A DNA stretch of 64,000 nucleotides from Salinicoccus kekensis (GCF_900220995.1 NZ_OBQF01000001.1:496001-560000); one strand, 5' to 3'; shown: positions 36,141-45,031, counted from the first letter of the stretch. The notes: generated by a model not told the origin, from the sequence alone. Numbers and translations are program-made.

Positions 36141-36168
36141 TATAAACCTTGGCATGACAAGGTTTATA
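36141..36168. repeat. perfect inverted repeat in the brxB leader
   Basis: 11-bp arms TATAAACCTTG (36141-36151) and CAAGGTTTATA (36158-36168) with a 6-base spacer. No T-run follows, so it looks more like an operator or mRNA structure than a terminator. It lies 20 bases before the brxB start. Confidence 0.75.
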
Positions 36169-36188
36169 TGAACGAGGAGAGATTCGAA

Positions 36189-36626
36189 ATGAATATGGAC
36201 TTTAACCTGTACATGAACGATATAGTTACGACTGCACGCAGTGAAATGCGCGAATCCGGCTACACCGAGCTCACGACCCCGGAAGAAGTGGATCAGCACC
36301 TGAATAAGAAAGGGACCGCACTTGTAGTGGTCAACTCGGTCTGCGGATGTGCCGGCGGCATCGCACGTCCTGCTGCAAAACACGCATTGAACTATGATAA
36401 ACTGCCCGATCAGCTGCTTACGGTATTTGCCGGCCAGGACAAAGAGGCAACGGAACATGTGCGTGACAAAGCGCCGGATTATCTGCCATCTTCACCGTCT
36501 TTCGCATTATTCAAAGACGGTGAGATCGTTGATATGATTGAAAGACATGAAATCGAAGGGCATGAAACGATGAGTGTCATCACAAACCTGCAGGCATGGT
36601 TCGAAGAGCACTGCGAAGAATTATAA
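36189..36626 (+). CDS. brxB: bacilliredoxin BrxB (YphP/YqiW family)
   Basis: Removes bacillithiol from mixed disulfides on oxidised proteins. It has 145 residues. The active-site motif is CGC at 52-54 ([14 protein letters not shown]), and the remainder is the thioredoxin-like DUF1094 fold. ATG 36189 has GAGGAGAG at a normal distance; an ATG at 36168 lies in the palindrome arm and before that site. It follows bkdB, the yqiW position in Bacillus. The partner reductase gene ypdA is at 55628. Confidence 0.92.
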   Translation: MNMDFNLYMNDIVTTARSEMRESGYTELTTPEEVDQHLNKKGTALVVVNSVCGCAGGIARPAAKHALNYDKLPDQLLTVFAGQDKEATEHVRDKAPDYLPSSPSFALFKDGEIVDMIERHEIEGHETMSVITNLQAWFEEHCEEL

Positions 36627-36627
36627 A

Positions 36628-36652
36628 AAAGAGGTCCCTCCGGGACCTCTTT
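36628..36652. terminator. bidirectional terminator between brxB and the Prli42-like gene
   Basis: Perfect stem AAAGAGGTCCC / GGGACCTCTTT with a 3-base loop and A/T flanks on both strands. Confidence 0.92.
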
Positions 36653-36659
36653 AATTTAG

Positions 36660-36761
36660 TTAAAATGCTGTCAGCATGCTCACTCCAAATAATAGACCTG
36701 AAACGACGATTAAAAACACCATGAACCAAATGACCACTTGTCTAACTTTTTTATTATGCAC
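36660..36761 (-). CDS. Prli42-like small single-span membrane protein
   Basis: A 33-residue protein reading MHNKKVRQVVIWFMVF then a hydrophobic segment ending SMLTAF. A short basic N-terminus, one transmembrane helix and this length match Prli42/DUF4044 mini-proteins; Prli42 anchors the stressosome to the membrane in Listeria. The start is GTG 36761, with AAGGA 8 bases upstream; the ATG at 36770 overlaps that site. A consensus promoter upstream and a terminator after the stop support a real gene. Family assignment is by pattern only. Confidence 0.75.
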   Translation of the reverse strand: MHNKKVRQVVIWFMVFLIVVSGLLFGVSMLTAF

Positions 36762-36791
36762 AAAAACCATCCTTACTAGATTAATGTAACC

Positions 36792-36820
36792 AGTATATTA
36801 CACCAGTTTCCCATAATCAA
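36792..36820 (-). promoter_or_regulatory. promoter of the Prli42-like gene
   Basis: On the minus strand: -35 TTGATT (36820-36815), 17-base spacer, -10 TATACT (36797-36792). Transcription would start about 25 bases before the GTG. Confidence 0.65.
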
Positions 36821-36841
36821 TATCATTACGGAGGAAAAACC

Positions 36842-37957
36842 ATGAATGAAGAACGTTTGATCAACCAGTTCACAGAGATGTTGAGAGTGGATTCAGAGTC
36901 TGGCCAGGAAAGGGAGATCGCCGACTACCTGATAGAACACTTCAATAAAATGGGTGTTGAAGTCACTGAAGATGACAGTGCAGACATCACCGGACATGGC
37001 GCCGGCAACCTTTTGATCCGCATCAAGGGCACAGAAGGTGTGGCGCCGTTGTACTTCACCGTTCATATGGACACGGTCACACCAGGCAAAGGCATCACCC
37101 CGAAGATCGAGGGAGGCTACATAGTTTCCGACGGCACGACGATACTCGGCAGCGACGATAAAGCTGGCATCGCAGCCCTGATCGAGGCGCTGAACATCAT
37201 CCGGGAAGATGATATTCCACACGGTGATATCGAAATCGTCATCACCGCCGGTGAAGAGTCCGGACTTGTCGGCGCCAAAGCTTTCGACACCAGCCAGCTT
37301 AAAAGCAAGTTCGGCTATGCGGTCGATTCCACTGGAAAAGTCGGGACCGTCGTTACAAGTGCGCCGACGCAGAGTAAAGTGGAAGCGCATATTCACGGCA
37401 GGACCGCTCATGCCGGCGTTGCACCTGAAGAAGGTGTGAGTGCAATCAATATCGCAGCCAAGGCTGTCAGCATGATGACACTCGGCAGGATCGATGAGGA
37501 GACGACAGCCAATATCGGCCGGATTGAGGGCGGGAGCGCCACGAACATCGTCGCAGATTATGCATATGTCCTCGCTGAAACACGCAGTCTTGACCCTGAA
37601 AAGATGAAAGCACAGGCTGCACATATGAAAGTGGCATTCGAAGATGCAGCGGCAGAGCTTGGGGGCCGTGCAGAGGTGACAGTAGAGAAGATGTATGACC
37701 ATCTGCATGCAGAACTCGACTCCGAGGTGGTCACGACCGTCAGGACGGCCATTGAAAATATTGGCAGGGAGCCGGACTTCATTTCACTCGGCGGGGGAAG
37801 TGACGGCAACGTATTCAATGGGAAAGGCATCCAGACCGTTGTGCTTGGATTGGGATATGAAAACATCCATACGACTTCTGAAAGGATGCCGATCGAAGAG
37901 CTCATCAAAGCGGCCGAGCTCATCGTGGAGATCATTAAAGTCCAGCACTCAAAGTAA
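36842..37957 (+). CDS. M20/M42 family peptidase, tripeptidase T-like (YqjE)
   Basis: Zinc-dependent aminopeptidase-like enzyme of 371 residues. Metal ligands and catalytic residues are visible in TVHMDTVTPGKG (His-x-Asp), LGSDDKAGIA (bridging Asp), TAGEESGLVGAKAFD (Glu-Glu) and the late LGGGSDGNVFNGKG. A dimerisation domain lies at about 180-290. Size and position equal B. subtilis YqjE; PepT-like tripeptidase activity is inferred. GGAGG precedes the ATG. Confidence 0.9.
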   Translation: MNEERLINQFTEMLRVDSESGQEREIADYLIEHFNKMGVEVTEDDSADITGHGAGNLLIRIKGTEGVAPLYFTVHMDTVTPGKGITPKIEGGYIVSDGTTILGSDDKAGIAALIEALNIIREDDIPHGDIEIVITAGEESGLVGAKAFDTSQLKSKFGYAVDSTGKVGTVVTSAPTQSKVEAHIHGRTAHAGVAPEEGVSAINIAAKAVSMMTLGRIDEETTANIGRIEGGSATNIVADYAYVLAETRSLDPEKMKAQAAHMKVAFEDAAAELGGRAEVTVEKMYDHLHAELDSEVVTTVRTAIENIGREPDFISLGGGSDGNVFNGKGIQTVVLGLGYENIHTTSERMPIEELIKAAELIVEIIKVQHSK

Positions 37958-37961
37958 ACAA

Positions 37962-38004
37962 AAAAAAGAAGGTGATGACACTGGATGTCATCACCTTCTT
38001 TTTT
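37962..38004. terminator. bidirectional terminator between the peptidase and AraC genes
   Basis: Perfect 19-bp stem with core GAAGGTGATGACA / TGTCATCACCTTC, a 5-base loop, and A6/T6 flanks. It abuts the stop codon of the AraC-type gene. Confidence 0.95.
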
Positions 38005-38846
38005 CATTCAAACGCCTGCCAGACCTGTATTTTGGAATCGGAATAGTTGATATCATACGGACTCTTGATCACTTCAATGGAAAAATTGCAGTTTAGATCC
38101 CGTTTGACCTTGAAGCGCCATCTCCTGAAAATGTACCGGTAAATATCTTCCATCAAGGTGCCGGCTTTCCCCGTACCTTCAAAAACCGTGAAATCACCTG
38201 ATTCCGTATAAGTTTCATCGAAAGGCGCCGCATCCGACGAGGACACCCCGATCATCAGCTCCATTTCATCTTTGACGATCCTCTCATGCAGGATGATGCC
38301 TTTGACACGTCCGCTGTTGAAGCCGAGAAGTTCATCGATCAGGCCGTTTCTTTCAAGGCTTTTCAGCATTTCAATCTTCTTATCGCGGGTATAATCATTG
38401 AGTGAGAAGTACCGGGTGAATCCCACTATTCTGAAGCTGTCGATATGGACTGTGCGGGAGGGGTATTCCGGCTTGTCGACAGGCACGACTTCGAACGTGA
38501 TGCGTTCGAGGAGATCAAGCGACCGGATATACTTTTCAGTTTCGTAGGGGGAGATGCCCATACGTGCCTTGTACAGTTCCTTGAATTCATCCGCATCCCT
38601 GTAGCCGTAATATTTCGCAATATCCAAAAGCCGGCGGTGACCTTCGTACAGCTCATATGCGATTTCGGTCATCCTCCGTTTCTGCTGGTATTCATAAGGT
38701 GTCATACCCACAAGTGAGGTGAATATGGTGATGAAGGACTTCGGTTCGACGCCAAGTTCATTTAATGCAGAGCTGAAGTCGATTTCTTCCCTTAAACGGT
38801 CTTCTATATATATGATGAATTTTTCAATAAAATTAACAGTCTCCAT
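38004..38846 (-). CDS. AraC-type regulator with GyrI-like effector domain
   Basis: A 280-residue regulator with a reversed layout: two helix-turn-helix units at the N-terminus (about 5-105; LLDIAKYYGYRDADEFKELY and MGISPYETEKY are AraC-like) and a GyrI/Rob-like small-molecule-binding domain from about 115 to the end. Rob-type proteins sense drugs or lipophilic compounds; the ligand here is unknown. ATG 38846 has AAGGTGG about 11 bases upstream. It is divergent from rnz across a 12-bp inverted repeat that could be its operator. Confidence 0.78.
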   Translation of the reverse strand: METVNFIEKFIIYIEDRLREEIDFSSALNELGVEPKSFITIFTSLVGMTPYEYQQKRRMTEIAYELYEGHRRLLDIAKYYGYRDADEFKELYKARMGISPYETEKYIRSLDLLERITFEVVPVDKPEYPSRTVHIDSFRIVGFTRYFSLNDYTRDKKIEMLKSLERNGLIDELLGFNSGRVKGIILHERIVKDEMELMIGVSSSDAAPFDETYTESGDFTVFEGTGKAGTLMEDIYRYIFRRWRFKVKRDLNCNFSIEVIKSPYDINYSDSKIQVWQAFE

Positions 38847-38877
38847 ACTGCCTGATGCCACCTTCAAATTTCAATAC

Positions 38878-38930
38878 TTATATCATAATTATTTCACTGT
38901 CACCTTAAAAACACAATTATTATGATATAA
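38878..38930. repeat. inverted repeat spanning the AraC/rnz divergent promoters
   Basis: Perfect 12-bp arms TTATATCATAAT (38878-38889) and ATTATGATATAA (38919-38930), 29 bases apart. Each arm includes an extended -10-like TGATATAA(T/G) facing outward: one for rnz, one for the AraC gene. Confidence 0.65.
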
Positions 38931-38961
38931 TTAAAAAATCAATTAAGACAGGTGATTTTCT

Positions 38962-39897
38962 ATGCAATTTACAGTTCTCGGCTCAGGTGCAGGACTGCCA
39001 TCCAAAAAAAGACACACCCAGAGCTATGTATTGGATTCGGTGGATGAAATCAATCAGTACATAATGATCGATGCGGGGGAAGCCTTGCAGCACAGGATAC
39101 TCCATACCGGCATCAAGCCTTCCAAAGTCAGGAATATATTCATCACACATCTGCACGGTGACCACATTTACGGCCTGCCGGGCTTCCTGTCGTCGCGTGC
39201 GCACCAGGGCGGGGAGGATGTACCGCTCACCGTTTACGGGCCCCGGGGATTGGCACAGTGGCTGGAGGTCACATTTGAAATCAGCGGATCCCGACTGAAC
39301 TATCCACTCGAAATAATCGAGATAACGCACGGTGAGTGCATTGAGATGGACGGCTTCAAAGTCCATGTACATCTGCTCGACCATAACATCGACAGCTTCT
39401 TGTATGTCTTTGATGAAAATGATAAAAAAGGTGCGCTGGACCCGGAAAAACTGAAGCGCATCGGCCTTGAGCCGGGGCCTGCCTATGCCCGGATCAAAAA
39501 TGCGGAAACATTTGAATTCAATGGTGAAACTTACCATACAGCAGACTTCACCGGTCCGGACATTACAGGTCGGAAAATCGCCGTGCATGGGGATACACGT
39601 GTGATCACGACACCTGAGTATATGTCCCTCCTGGACGGGAGCGACCTCATCGTACACGAAGGGACTTATCTCGACGGGGAACGTGAAAAAGCACACCGGT
39701 ATTTCCATTCGGAAATCACCGATGTGCTCGAAAACTTTAAAAGTATAAATTACGGGTCACTGCTGATCACCCATTTGAGCAATCGCTATGAAGATGGATT
39801 TTTGGATGAGCTGGAGGCAAAGCTGCCTTCAAACGTCTACATCACCCACGATTTCTTCGAACATCCCATCTCACGTAATTCTCAAGGAAATAAGTGA
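38962..39897 (+). CDS. rnz: ribonuclease Z
   Basis: tRNA 3'-processing endonuclease of 311 residues. The metal-binding motif THLHGDH (His63, His65, Asp67, His68) is followed by a flexible-arm region, and later ligands lie in HDHNID-like and VAVHGDT-like segments and ITHLSNRY. ACAGGTG is before the ATG. The last 56 bases overlap the 3' end of the convergent hydrolase gene, with no terminator between them. Confidence 0.94.
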   Translation: MQFTVLGSGAGLPSKKRHTQSYVLDSVDEINQYIMIDAGEALQHRILHTGIKPSKVRNIFITHLHGDHIYGLPGFLSSRAHQGGEDVPLTVYGPRGLAQWLEVTFEISGSRLNYPLEIIEITHGECIEMDGFKVHVHLLDHNIDSFLYVFDENDKKGALDPEKLKRIGLEPGPAYARIKNAETFEFNGETYHTADFTGPDITGRKIAVHGDTRVITTPEYMSLLDGSDLIVHEGTYLDGEREKAHRYFHSEITDVLENFKSINYGSLLITHLSNRYEDGFLDELEAKLPSNVYITHDFFEHPISRNSQGNK

Positions 39898-40783
39898 CTT
39901 TTGCGACGTAGGCCTCCTGATTCCGGTTGAAACTTTCAACATGGCCGCCTCGTCCGGGGTACCAGGCCATCTTGGGCCCCTTTTTCTTTTCATACAGTTC
40001 CTTCGTCTGATGGTACGGTATGAATTTATCATTTTTTGAATGGATGAATAATATCGGCTGTTCAATTTCATCTATGATTCTTATGGGTGAGACTTTGAAC
40101 AGTGAAAATTTGCTCCTTACACGGAAGAAAAGGTTCGTCACGATCAGAATAAATGGAGATGCGGCTCTTGAATACTGGCCGAATATGAAAGTCAGCTGGT
40201 CGGCGAATTTTGAGAACGAGGCATCGGAAATATAAAATTTCGCCTCATTTGAAAGCTCGCCTGCATAGAGCAGCATGGTCGCAGCACCCATGGATTCACC
40301 ATGGATGCCAAACTCGATATCCTCCCCGTAATGTTGATGCAGATACTTGACGACACTCTCAAGATCATATTTCTCATAGAAGCCGTATGTGGAATGAATG
40401 CCTCCCGTATCACCATGTCTTCTTGCATCGTAGATCACACAGTTGTAGCCCATCTCAACAAACATGTTCAGGTACTTGATGGAACTGATCTTATTTTCGG
40501 TGACCCCGTGGCACAGCACCACCCATTTGTTCGTATCATTTGGATAGACAAAGACTGCATTGATACTGTAGTCGAACCTGGATGGAATTAAAATGTTGTC
40601 CTGGGGCAGTTTTCTGAATTCCTTCAAATTTATCCGCTTCGCCCTTGTTTCCCGGCGTTTGATCACTTCCACATCGCGGAGTTTGAAGAAGAGTGTCTGA
40701 GTGGAGGCATAATAGCCGAGTGAAACCAGTATGGTCGCCACTGAGAATATGCCTGTCCAAATCCATAAGCCTAATTTTTTCAT
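39842..40783 (-). CDS. alpha/beta hydrolase with N-terminal membrane anchor
   Basis: A 313-residue serine hydrolase. A hydrophobic N-terminal segment (about 7-25) suggests membrane anchoring with the enzyme domain outside. The oxyanion/His-Gly region is VLCHGVTENK, the nucleophile elbow is GIHGESMGAA (Ser in G-E-S-M-G), the acid is in IHSKNDKFIP and the catalytic His in GRGGHVESF. The substrate is unknown. Its start overlaps the stop of the aldo/keto reductase by 4 bases, so the two form an operon. Confidence 0.85.
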   Translation of the reverse strand: MKKLGLWIWTGIFSVATILVSLGYYASTQTLFFKLRDVEVIKRRETRAKRINLKEFRKLPQDNILIPSRFDYSINAVFVYPNDTNKWVVLCHGVTENKISSIKYLNMFVEMGYNCVIYDARRHGDTGGIHSTYGFYEKYDLESVVKYLHQHYGEDIEFGIHGESMGAATMLLYAGELSNEAKFYISDASFSKFADQLTFIFGQYSRAASPFILIVTNLFFRVRSKFSLFKVSPIRIIDEIEQPILFIHSKNDKFIPYHQTKELYEKKKGPKMAWYPGRGGHVESFNRNQEAYVAKVTYFLENYVRWDVRRNRG

Positions 40784-41691
40784 AATCTATGGTCCTCGTA
40801 CTTTTCTTTTTTAAACAGCTCGTCGAGCAAACGTGAATCCTCATTTGTCATTGAAGCCGCTTTTTTGAAACTGTCCATATTATCCTCCAGCTGCTTCAGG
40901 CTGCTCACACCGTTCACTATGACTGCACCCTTATCGATGAGATACTTGAACGACAGGGCGGTCAGATCATCATGCTGACGTGCGAGCGTATCGAAGATGC
41001 CGTGTAAATCCATTTGTGAGTAATTAAGGATACCATCAGGGAATTTCTCTTTCAAGTGGGCTTCGTGGCGGCCTGTGAACAACCCCTGCATCAATGGTCC
41101 CCTGGCAAGTATGACGATGTCCTTCAGATCTTCCAGCAATTCCACAGGACGGTTGTCAAGAGGGTTCAGCTGGAGCATCAGCGTATCGATATTACTGTTC
41201 TTATTATAAAAATCAATGACGTTTGGACGTATGGATGAAATGCCGTAGCTTCTGATCAGACCCTCTGATTTCAGCTCCTCGAATGCAAGGACCGTTTCTT
41301 CCTTGTCATCTTCAATCGTTCCGCCATGAAGCTGATATAAATCGATATGATCAATTTCCAATCGGCGGAGTGATTCTTTAACCTGGGTTTTGATGTATTT
41401 CCTGCCCGGATTCCATCCGATCTTCTTCTTCAGCGTCTTATCGAATTCATTCCCCACTTTGGTGCCCGTAAGGAAATTATATCTGCTCCGGTATCTGTTC
41501 AAAATCTTTCCGATTACAGCTTCGTTTTCACCGTATTGATATAAATCGGCAGTATCAAAATAATTGATATTTTGGGACAGAGCATATTCGATGATCTCTT
41601 CTGTCTTGATATCATCTTCGACTGGTAAATTCATGCAGCCCAAAGACATGCGGGAAAATGTCAATCCGCTTTTTGATTCAATATATTCCAT
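40780..41691 (-). CDS. aldo/keto reductase
   Basis: NADPH-dependent oxidoreductase of 303 residues. Catalytic residues are visible: Asp and Tyr in YFDTADLYQYGENE, Lys in TGTKVGNEF, and His in DLYQLHGGTIED. It resembles the YcsN/YdhF-type group rather than drug-metabolising AKRs; the substrate is unknown. AAAGGAGTAA precedes the ATG. It is the first gene of a two-gene unit with the membrane-anchored hydrolase. Confidence 0.87.
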   Translation of the reverse strand: MEYIESKSGLTFSRMSLGCMNLPVEDDIKTEEIIEYALSQNINYFDTADLYQYGENEAVIGKILNRYRSRYNFLTGTKVGNEFDKTLKKKIGWNPGRKYIKTQVKESLRRLEIDHIDLYQLHGGTIEDDKEETVLAFEELKSEGLIRSYGISSIRPNVIDFYNKNSNIDTLMLQLNPLDNRPVELLEDLKDIVILARGPLMQGLFTGRHEAHLKEKFPDGILNYSQMDLHGIFDTLARQHDDLTALSFKYLIDKGAVIVNGVSSLKQLEDNMDSFKKAASMTNEDSRLLDELFKKEKYEDHRL

Positions 41692-41841
41692 GTATATTAC
41701 TCCTTTACATTTACGGGTAGAATTATTATATCAATAAAATGCACAAAAATTGAGTTTAATTCACCAAAGTATTTCCGCCCTTTTTAAAGCGATAATTTTA
41801 GTGCTATAATTATTGTTATAAAAAAGCCAAGGAGCGTTGAC

Positions 41842-42390
41842 ATGACCAACAGCAAATCATATGAGCACTTGAAAGAAGAGATCCTTGAGACCGATGAGAT
41901 ATTCAACGGCAGGGTGATCAAAGTCACACATGATAAAGTGAGGCTGCCCGACGGTGAAACTTCGTACAGGGAGATTGTCCATCATAACGGCGCCGTCGCA
42001 ATCATACCGGTCCATGAGGACCATTTATATTTTGTCAGGCAGTTCAGGGTGCCGACCGGTGAAGTGCTGCTAGAAATACCTGCCGGCAAGGTGGAGCGGG
42101 ATGAGGCACCGGCCGATACCGCAGAAAAGGAGTTGAGGGAAGAAATCGGTGCGGTGAGCCCTGAAATCCGGAAGTTATACGAATTTTACACCGCCCCGGG
42201 CTTTGCAAGTGAGCTCATCCATCTGTATATTGCAGAGGAGCTGAAATTCGAAGCACAGGCACTGGAAGAAGATGAATTTCTGGATATAGAAAAAATCCAT
42301 GTCGATTCGCTCCAGGCTGCTCTTGATGAAGGTAAATTCCGTGACGCCAAAACCATCATTGCTGTACAGTATGTATTGGCACATTTGTGA
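41842..42390 (+). CDS. nudF: ADP-ribose pyrophosphatase (Nudix hydrolase)
   Basis: Hydrolyses ADP-ribose to AMP and ribose-5-phosphate. It has 182 residues. The Nudix box GX5EX7REUXEEXGU is complete (GKVERDEAPADTAEKELREEIGA, about 79-101, given here as its ends G79 and G100). AAGGAG precedes the ATG, and TATAAT at 41805-41810 is the likely -10. In Staphylococcus and Bacillus nudF likewise precedes fur and xerD. Confidence 0.92.
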   Translation: MTNSKSYEHLKEEILETDEIFNGRVIKVTHDKVRLPDGETSYREIVHHNGAVAIIPVHEDHLYFVRQFRVPTGEVLLEIPAGKVERDEAPADTAEKELREEIGAVSPEIRKLYEFYTAPGFASELIHLYIAEELKFEAQALEEDEFLDIEKIHVDSLQAALDEGKFRDAKTIIAVQYVLAHL

Positions 42391-42413
42391 TTCTCAATTA
42401 GAAAATTTTTTAT

Positions 42414-42428
42414 TTATAATAATTATTA
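42414..42428. promoter_or_regulatory. Fur-box-like palindrome upstream of the fur-family gene
   Basis: TTATAAT-A-ATTATTA matches the 7-1-7 Fur/PerR-type consensus TGATAAT-n-ATTATCA at 12 of 14 positions. It lies just upstream of the promoter below. The AT-rich surroundings lower the weight of the match. Confidence 0.45.
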
Positions 42429-42433
42429 ATAAC

Positions 42434-42462
42434 TTTCAATCCTGGAAGAAGTTTTGTATAAT
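42434..42462 (+). promoter_or_regulatory. promoter of the fur-family gene
   Basis: -35 TTTCAA (42434-42439), 17-base spacer, -10 TATAAT (42457-42462). Confidence 0.5.
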
Positions 42463-42497
42463 GAATTTATTGATTAATGATTAAAGTAGGTGGCGTC

Positions 42498-42959
42498 GTG
42501 GAAAAGAGAATCCAGCATATCAAAGAAGCCCTTCATGATGCAAAATACAAATTGACACCACAACGAGAAGTGACACTCAGGGTATTATTGGAGAATGAGA
42601 GTGATCATCTGAGCGCAGAAGATGTATTCATGAAAGTGAAGGAAAAATACCCCGAAATCGGCCTGGCCACCGTATACCGCACCCTTGAACTCCTCAACGA
42701 GCTGAAGATTTTGGATAAGATCAATTTCGGTGACGGTGTCGCCCGCTATGACCTCCGCAAAGAAGGTGCAGAACATTTCCACCATCATCTGGTATGCATC
42801 AGCTGCGGTTCTGTGGAGGAGATAGAGGAAGACCTGCTCGGGGATATTGAAATCAAAGTTGAGAATGATTTTCACTTTAAAGTAACCGATCACCGTCTGA
42901 CTTTTCACGGTGTGTGCAAAAGTTGTACACTGGTGATGGAGAAGAGCAAAGATGATTGA
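42498..42959 (+). CDS. fur: ferric uptake regulator family repressor (Fur)
   Basis: Metal-dependent repressor of 153 residues. The winged helix (KLTPQREVTLRVLLE, then ATVYRTLELLNELKI) is followed by a dimerisation domain with the metal-binding HFHHHLVCISCG segment and a second Cys pair CKSC near the end. Placement with nudF and xerD is that of the true iron Fur in Staphylococcus and Bacillus. The start is GTG 42498 following AGGTGG; the ATG at 42477 has no site. It overlaps xerD by 8 bases. Confidence 0.92.
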   Translation: MEKRIQHIKEALHDAKYKLTPQREVTLRVLLENESDHLSAEDVFMKVKEKYPEIGLATVYRTLELLNELKILDKINFGDGVARYDLRKEGAEHFHHHLVCISCGSVEEIEEDLLGDIEIKVENDFHFKVTDHRLTFHGVCKSCTLVMEKSKDD

Positions 42960-43839
42960 AAAACATGTTGACGAATACATCACCTTCCTCAAAATTGAAA
43001 AAGGGCTGAGTCCGGCTTCGCTCAGTTCATATAAACAGGATTTGAATCATTACTTATTCTATCTCGATGATCAGGGCATCACTTCCCTCGCAAAAGTGGA
43101 CACCGATGTATTGATAGGTTTCATCAAATACATGACTGAAAAAGGATTGAGCCCGAAGACGATTTCCAGGACACAGTCGACGCTCAGGAACTTCCATCAG
43201 TTCCTGCTGAACCAGGATGTGACCGAAGTCAATCCGGCCGTCAAGCTGACCGCAGTGCGCGGGGAGAAGAAACTGCCGGTATATTTGACCATAGAAGAGA
43301 TGGAGACGCTGCTTGCCACACCGGATGATTCTCCGGCAGGGAGGCGTGACAGCACCATGATGGAAGTACTTTACGCTTCCGGCATCAGGGTGAGTGAGCT
43401 GATCAGCATCAAACGTCCTGATGTCAACACCGAAATGGGCTTCATCAGGGTCAGCGGCAAAGGCAGCAAGGAACGCATCGTCCCGATAACAGACTTTGTC
43501 GCCCGGCAGCTGGACGAGTACATCGGCAGCATAAGGCCCCGGCTGCTCAAGGCCGAGGATACCGAGGACCTGTTCATCACCAACCGGGGCAGGGGCTTCA
43601 CCCGTCAGGGGCTATGGAAAACCATCAAGAAATACGAAGTGCTGAGCGGCATCAACAAAAATATCACGCCGCACACTTTCCGGCATTCATTCGCAACACA
43701 CCTGATAGAAAACGGTGCGGATTTAAGAGCTGTCCAGGAGATGCTGGGTCATTCGGATATCAGCACCACCCAGATCTACACGCAAATCTCCGCTTCAAAA
43801 ATCCGTGAGATGTATAAACAATTCCACCCGAGAAAGTAG
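42952..43839 (+). CDS. xerD: tyrosine recombinase XerD
   Basis: Resolves chromosome dimers at dif with XerC. It has 295 residues. An N-terminal SAM-like domain (1-105) precedes the catalytic domain with the R-K-H-R-H-Y set: Arg in [10 protein letters not shown], Lys in [34 protein letters not shown] with the nucleophilic Tyr. It is the housekeeping enzyme rather than an element integrase, judging from length and syntenic position. Confidence 0.94.
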   Translation: MIEKHVDEYITFLKIEKGLSPASLSSYKQDLNHYLFYLDDQGITSLAKVDTDVLIGFIKYMTEKGLSPKTISRTQSTLRNFHQFLLNQDVTEVNPAVKLTAVRGEKKLPVYLTIEEMETLLATPDDSPAGRRDSTMMEVLYASGIRVSELISIKRPDVNTEMGFIRVSGKGSKERIVPITDFVARQLDEYIGSIRPRLLKAEDTEDLFITNRGRGFTRQGLWKTIKKYEVLSGINKNITPHTFRHSFATHLIENGADLRAVQEMLGHSDISTTQIYTQISASKIREMYKQFHPRK

Positions 43840-43846
43840 GTATAAT

Positions 43847-45031
43847 ATGTTTAAAAGAATTCATTTGACAGTGCTTGATTCAGTCGGCATCGGGGCTCAG
43901 CACGATGCCCGGGAATTCGGGGACGAAGGGGCACACACCCTTAAGCACCTGCTTGAAGACTCTCCCGTCACCCTCGGCAACCTTGAAAAGATGGGACTCG
44001 GCTGCATTGATGCGCTTCCGGGCATCGGCTGCCCTGAGGCGCCGCAGGCTTTTTACAGCAAAATGGCTGAAATATCCAGAGGCAAGGATACGATGACCGG
44101 CCATTGGGAAATAGCCGGACTCAATATAAAGGAGCCGTTCAAGGTCTATCCCGACGGTTTCCCGGAAGAGCTGCTCGATAAAATCAAGGAAGCGACCGGC
44201 AGGGGGATCGTCGGCAACATCCCTGCAAGCGGTACGGAAATCATCAAAGATTACGGGGAACATCAGCTTGAGACCGGGGACCTGATCATTTACACATCAA
44301 ATGACCCGGTGCTCCAGATCGCGGCCCATGAGGAAGTCATTCCTCTGGAAGAGCTGTATGAAATCTGCGAGAAGGTGAGGGAGATGACGAAAGAGCCTGA
44401 ATTCCTGGTCGGCCGCGTCATCGCAAGGCCTTTCACCGGCACAAACAAGCATGATTTCACAAGGACCGAAAACAGGCATGACTATGCACTTGAACCTTTC
44501 GGCAGGACTGTACTGAACGCGCTTCAGGATGATGGGAAGGATGTCATAGCAATCGGCAAGATCAACGACATCTTCACCGGTTCCGGCATCACCGACTCGG
44601 TAAGGACAAAGAGCAACGATGATGGGGTGGATAAGCTGCTTGAAGTGATGGACCGTGATTTTGAGGGCCTGTCATTTTTGAACCTTGTTGATTTCGATGC
44701 CTTATATGGCCACAGGAGGGATCCTGCAGGTTATTCCAACGCCTTGAAGGAGTTTGATGAAAGGCTGCCGGAAATCGTTGAAAAACTCGGGGAAGATGAC
44801 CTGCTGATCATCACCGCCGACCATGGCAACGATCCCACCCACACGGGGACCGATCATACAAGGGAGTATGTACCGCTCCTGATCACGTCCAAAAGAGACC
44901 TGGACTACGGACCGATCCGCCAGAGTGAGACATTCAGCGACCTCGCCGCAACGATAGCGGAGAACTTTGGTGTCGAGTACGAAACAGAAGGCAGAAGTTT
45001 ATTAAGCGAGATCATCAAAGATGAAGAATAA
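43847..45031 (+). CDS. deoB: phosphopentomutase
   Basis: Interconverts ribose-1- and ribose-5-phosphate (and deoxy forms) in nucleoside salvage. It has 394 residues of the alkaline-phosphatase superfamily. Metal ligands lie in [21 protein letters not shown] (active-site Thr) and [18 protein letters not shown]. The start is ATG 43847, 7 bases after the xerD stop; an in-frame ATG at 43805 would overlap xerD. A short membrane-peptide frame starts inside its end. Confidence 0.94.
   Translation: MFKRIHLTVLDSVGIGAQHDAREFGDEGAHTLKHLLEDSPVTLGNLEKMGLGCIDALPGIGCPEAPQAFYSKMAEISRGKDTMTGHWEIAGLNIKEPFKVYPDGFPEELLDKIKEATGRGIVGNIPASGTEIIKDYGEHQLETGDLIIYTSNDPVLQIAAHEEVIPLEELYEICEKVREMTKEPEFLVGRVIARPFTGTNKHDFTRTENRHDYALEPFGRTVLNALQDDGKDVIAIGKINDIFTGSGITDSVRTKSNDDGVDKLLEVMDRDFEGLSFLNLVDFDALYGHRRDPAGYSNALKEFDERLPEIVEKLGEDDLLIITADHGNDPTHTGTDHTREYVPLLITSKRDLDYGPIRQSETFSDLAATIAENFGVEYETEGRSLLSEIIKDEE

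Noticed and set aside
36893-37708. Open frame of about 271 codons on the minus strand
   Set aside because: Antisense to the peptidase gene, which shows all metal-ligand motifs.
42952-43839. Tyrosine recombinase as a mark of a mobile element
   Set aside because: Length, position beside fur and deoB, and lack of att-like repeats identify housekeeping XerD.
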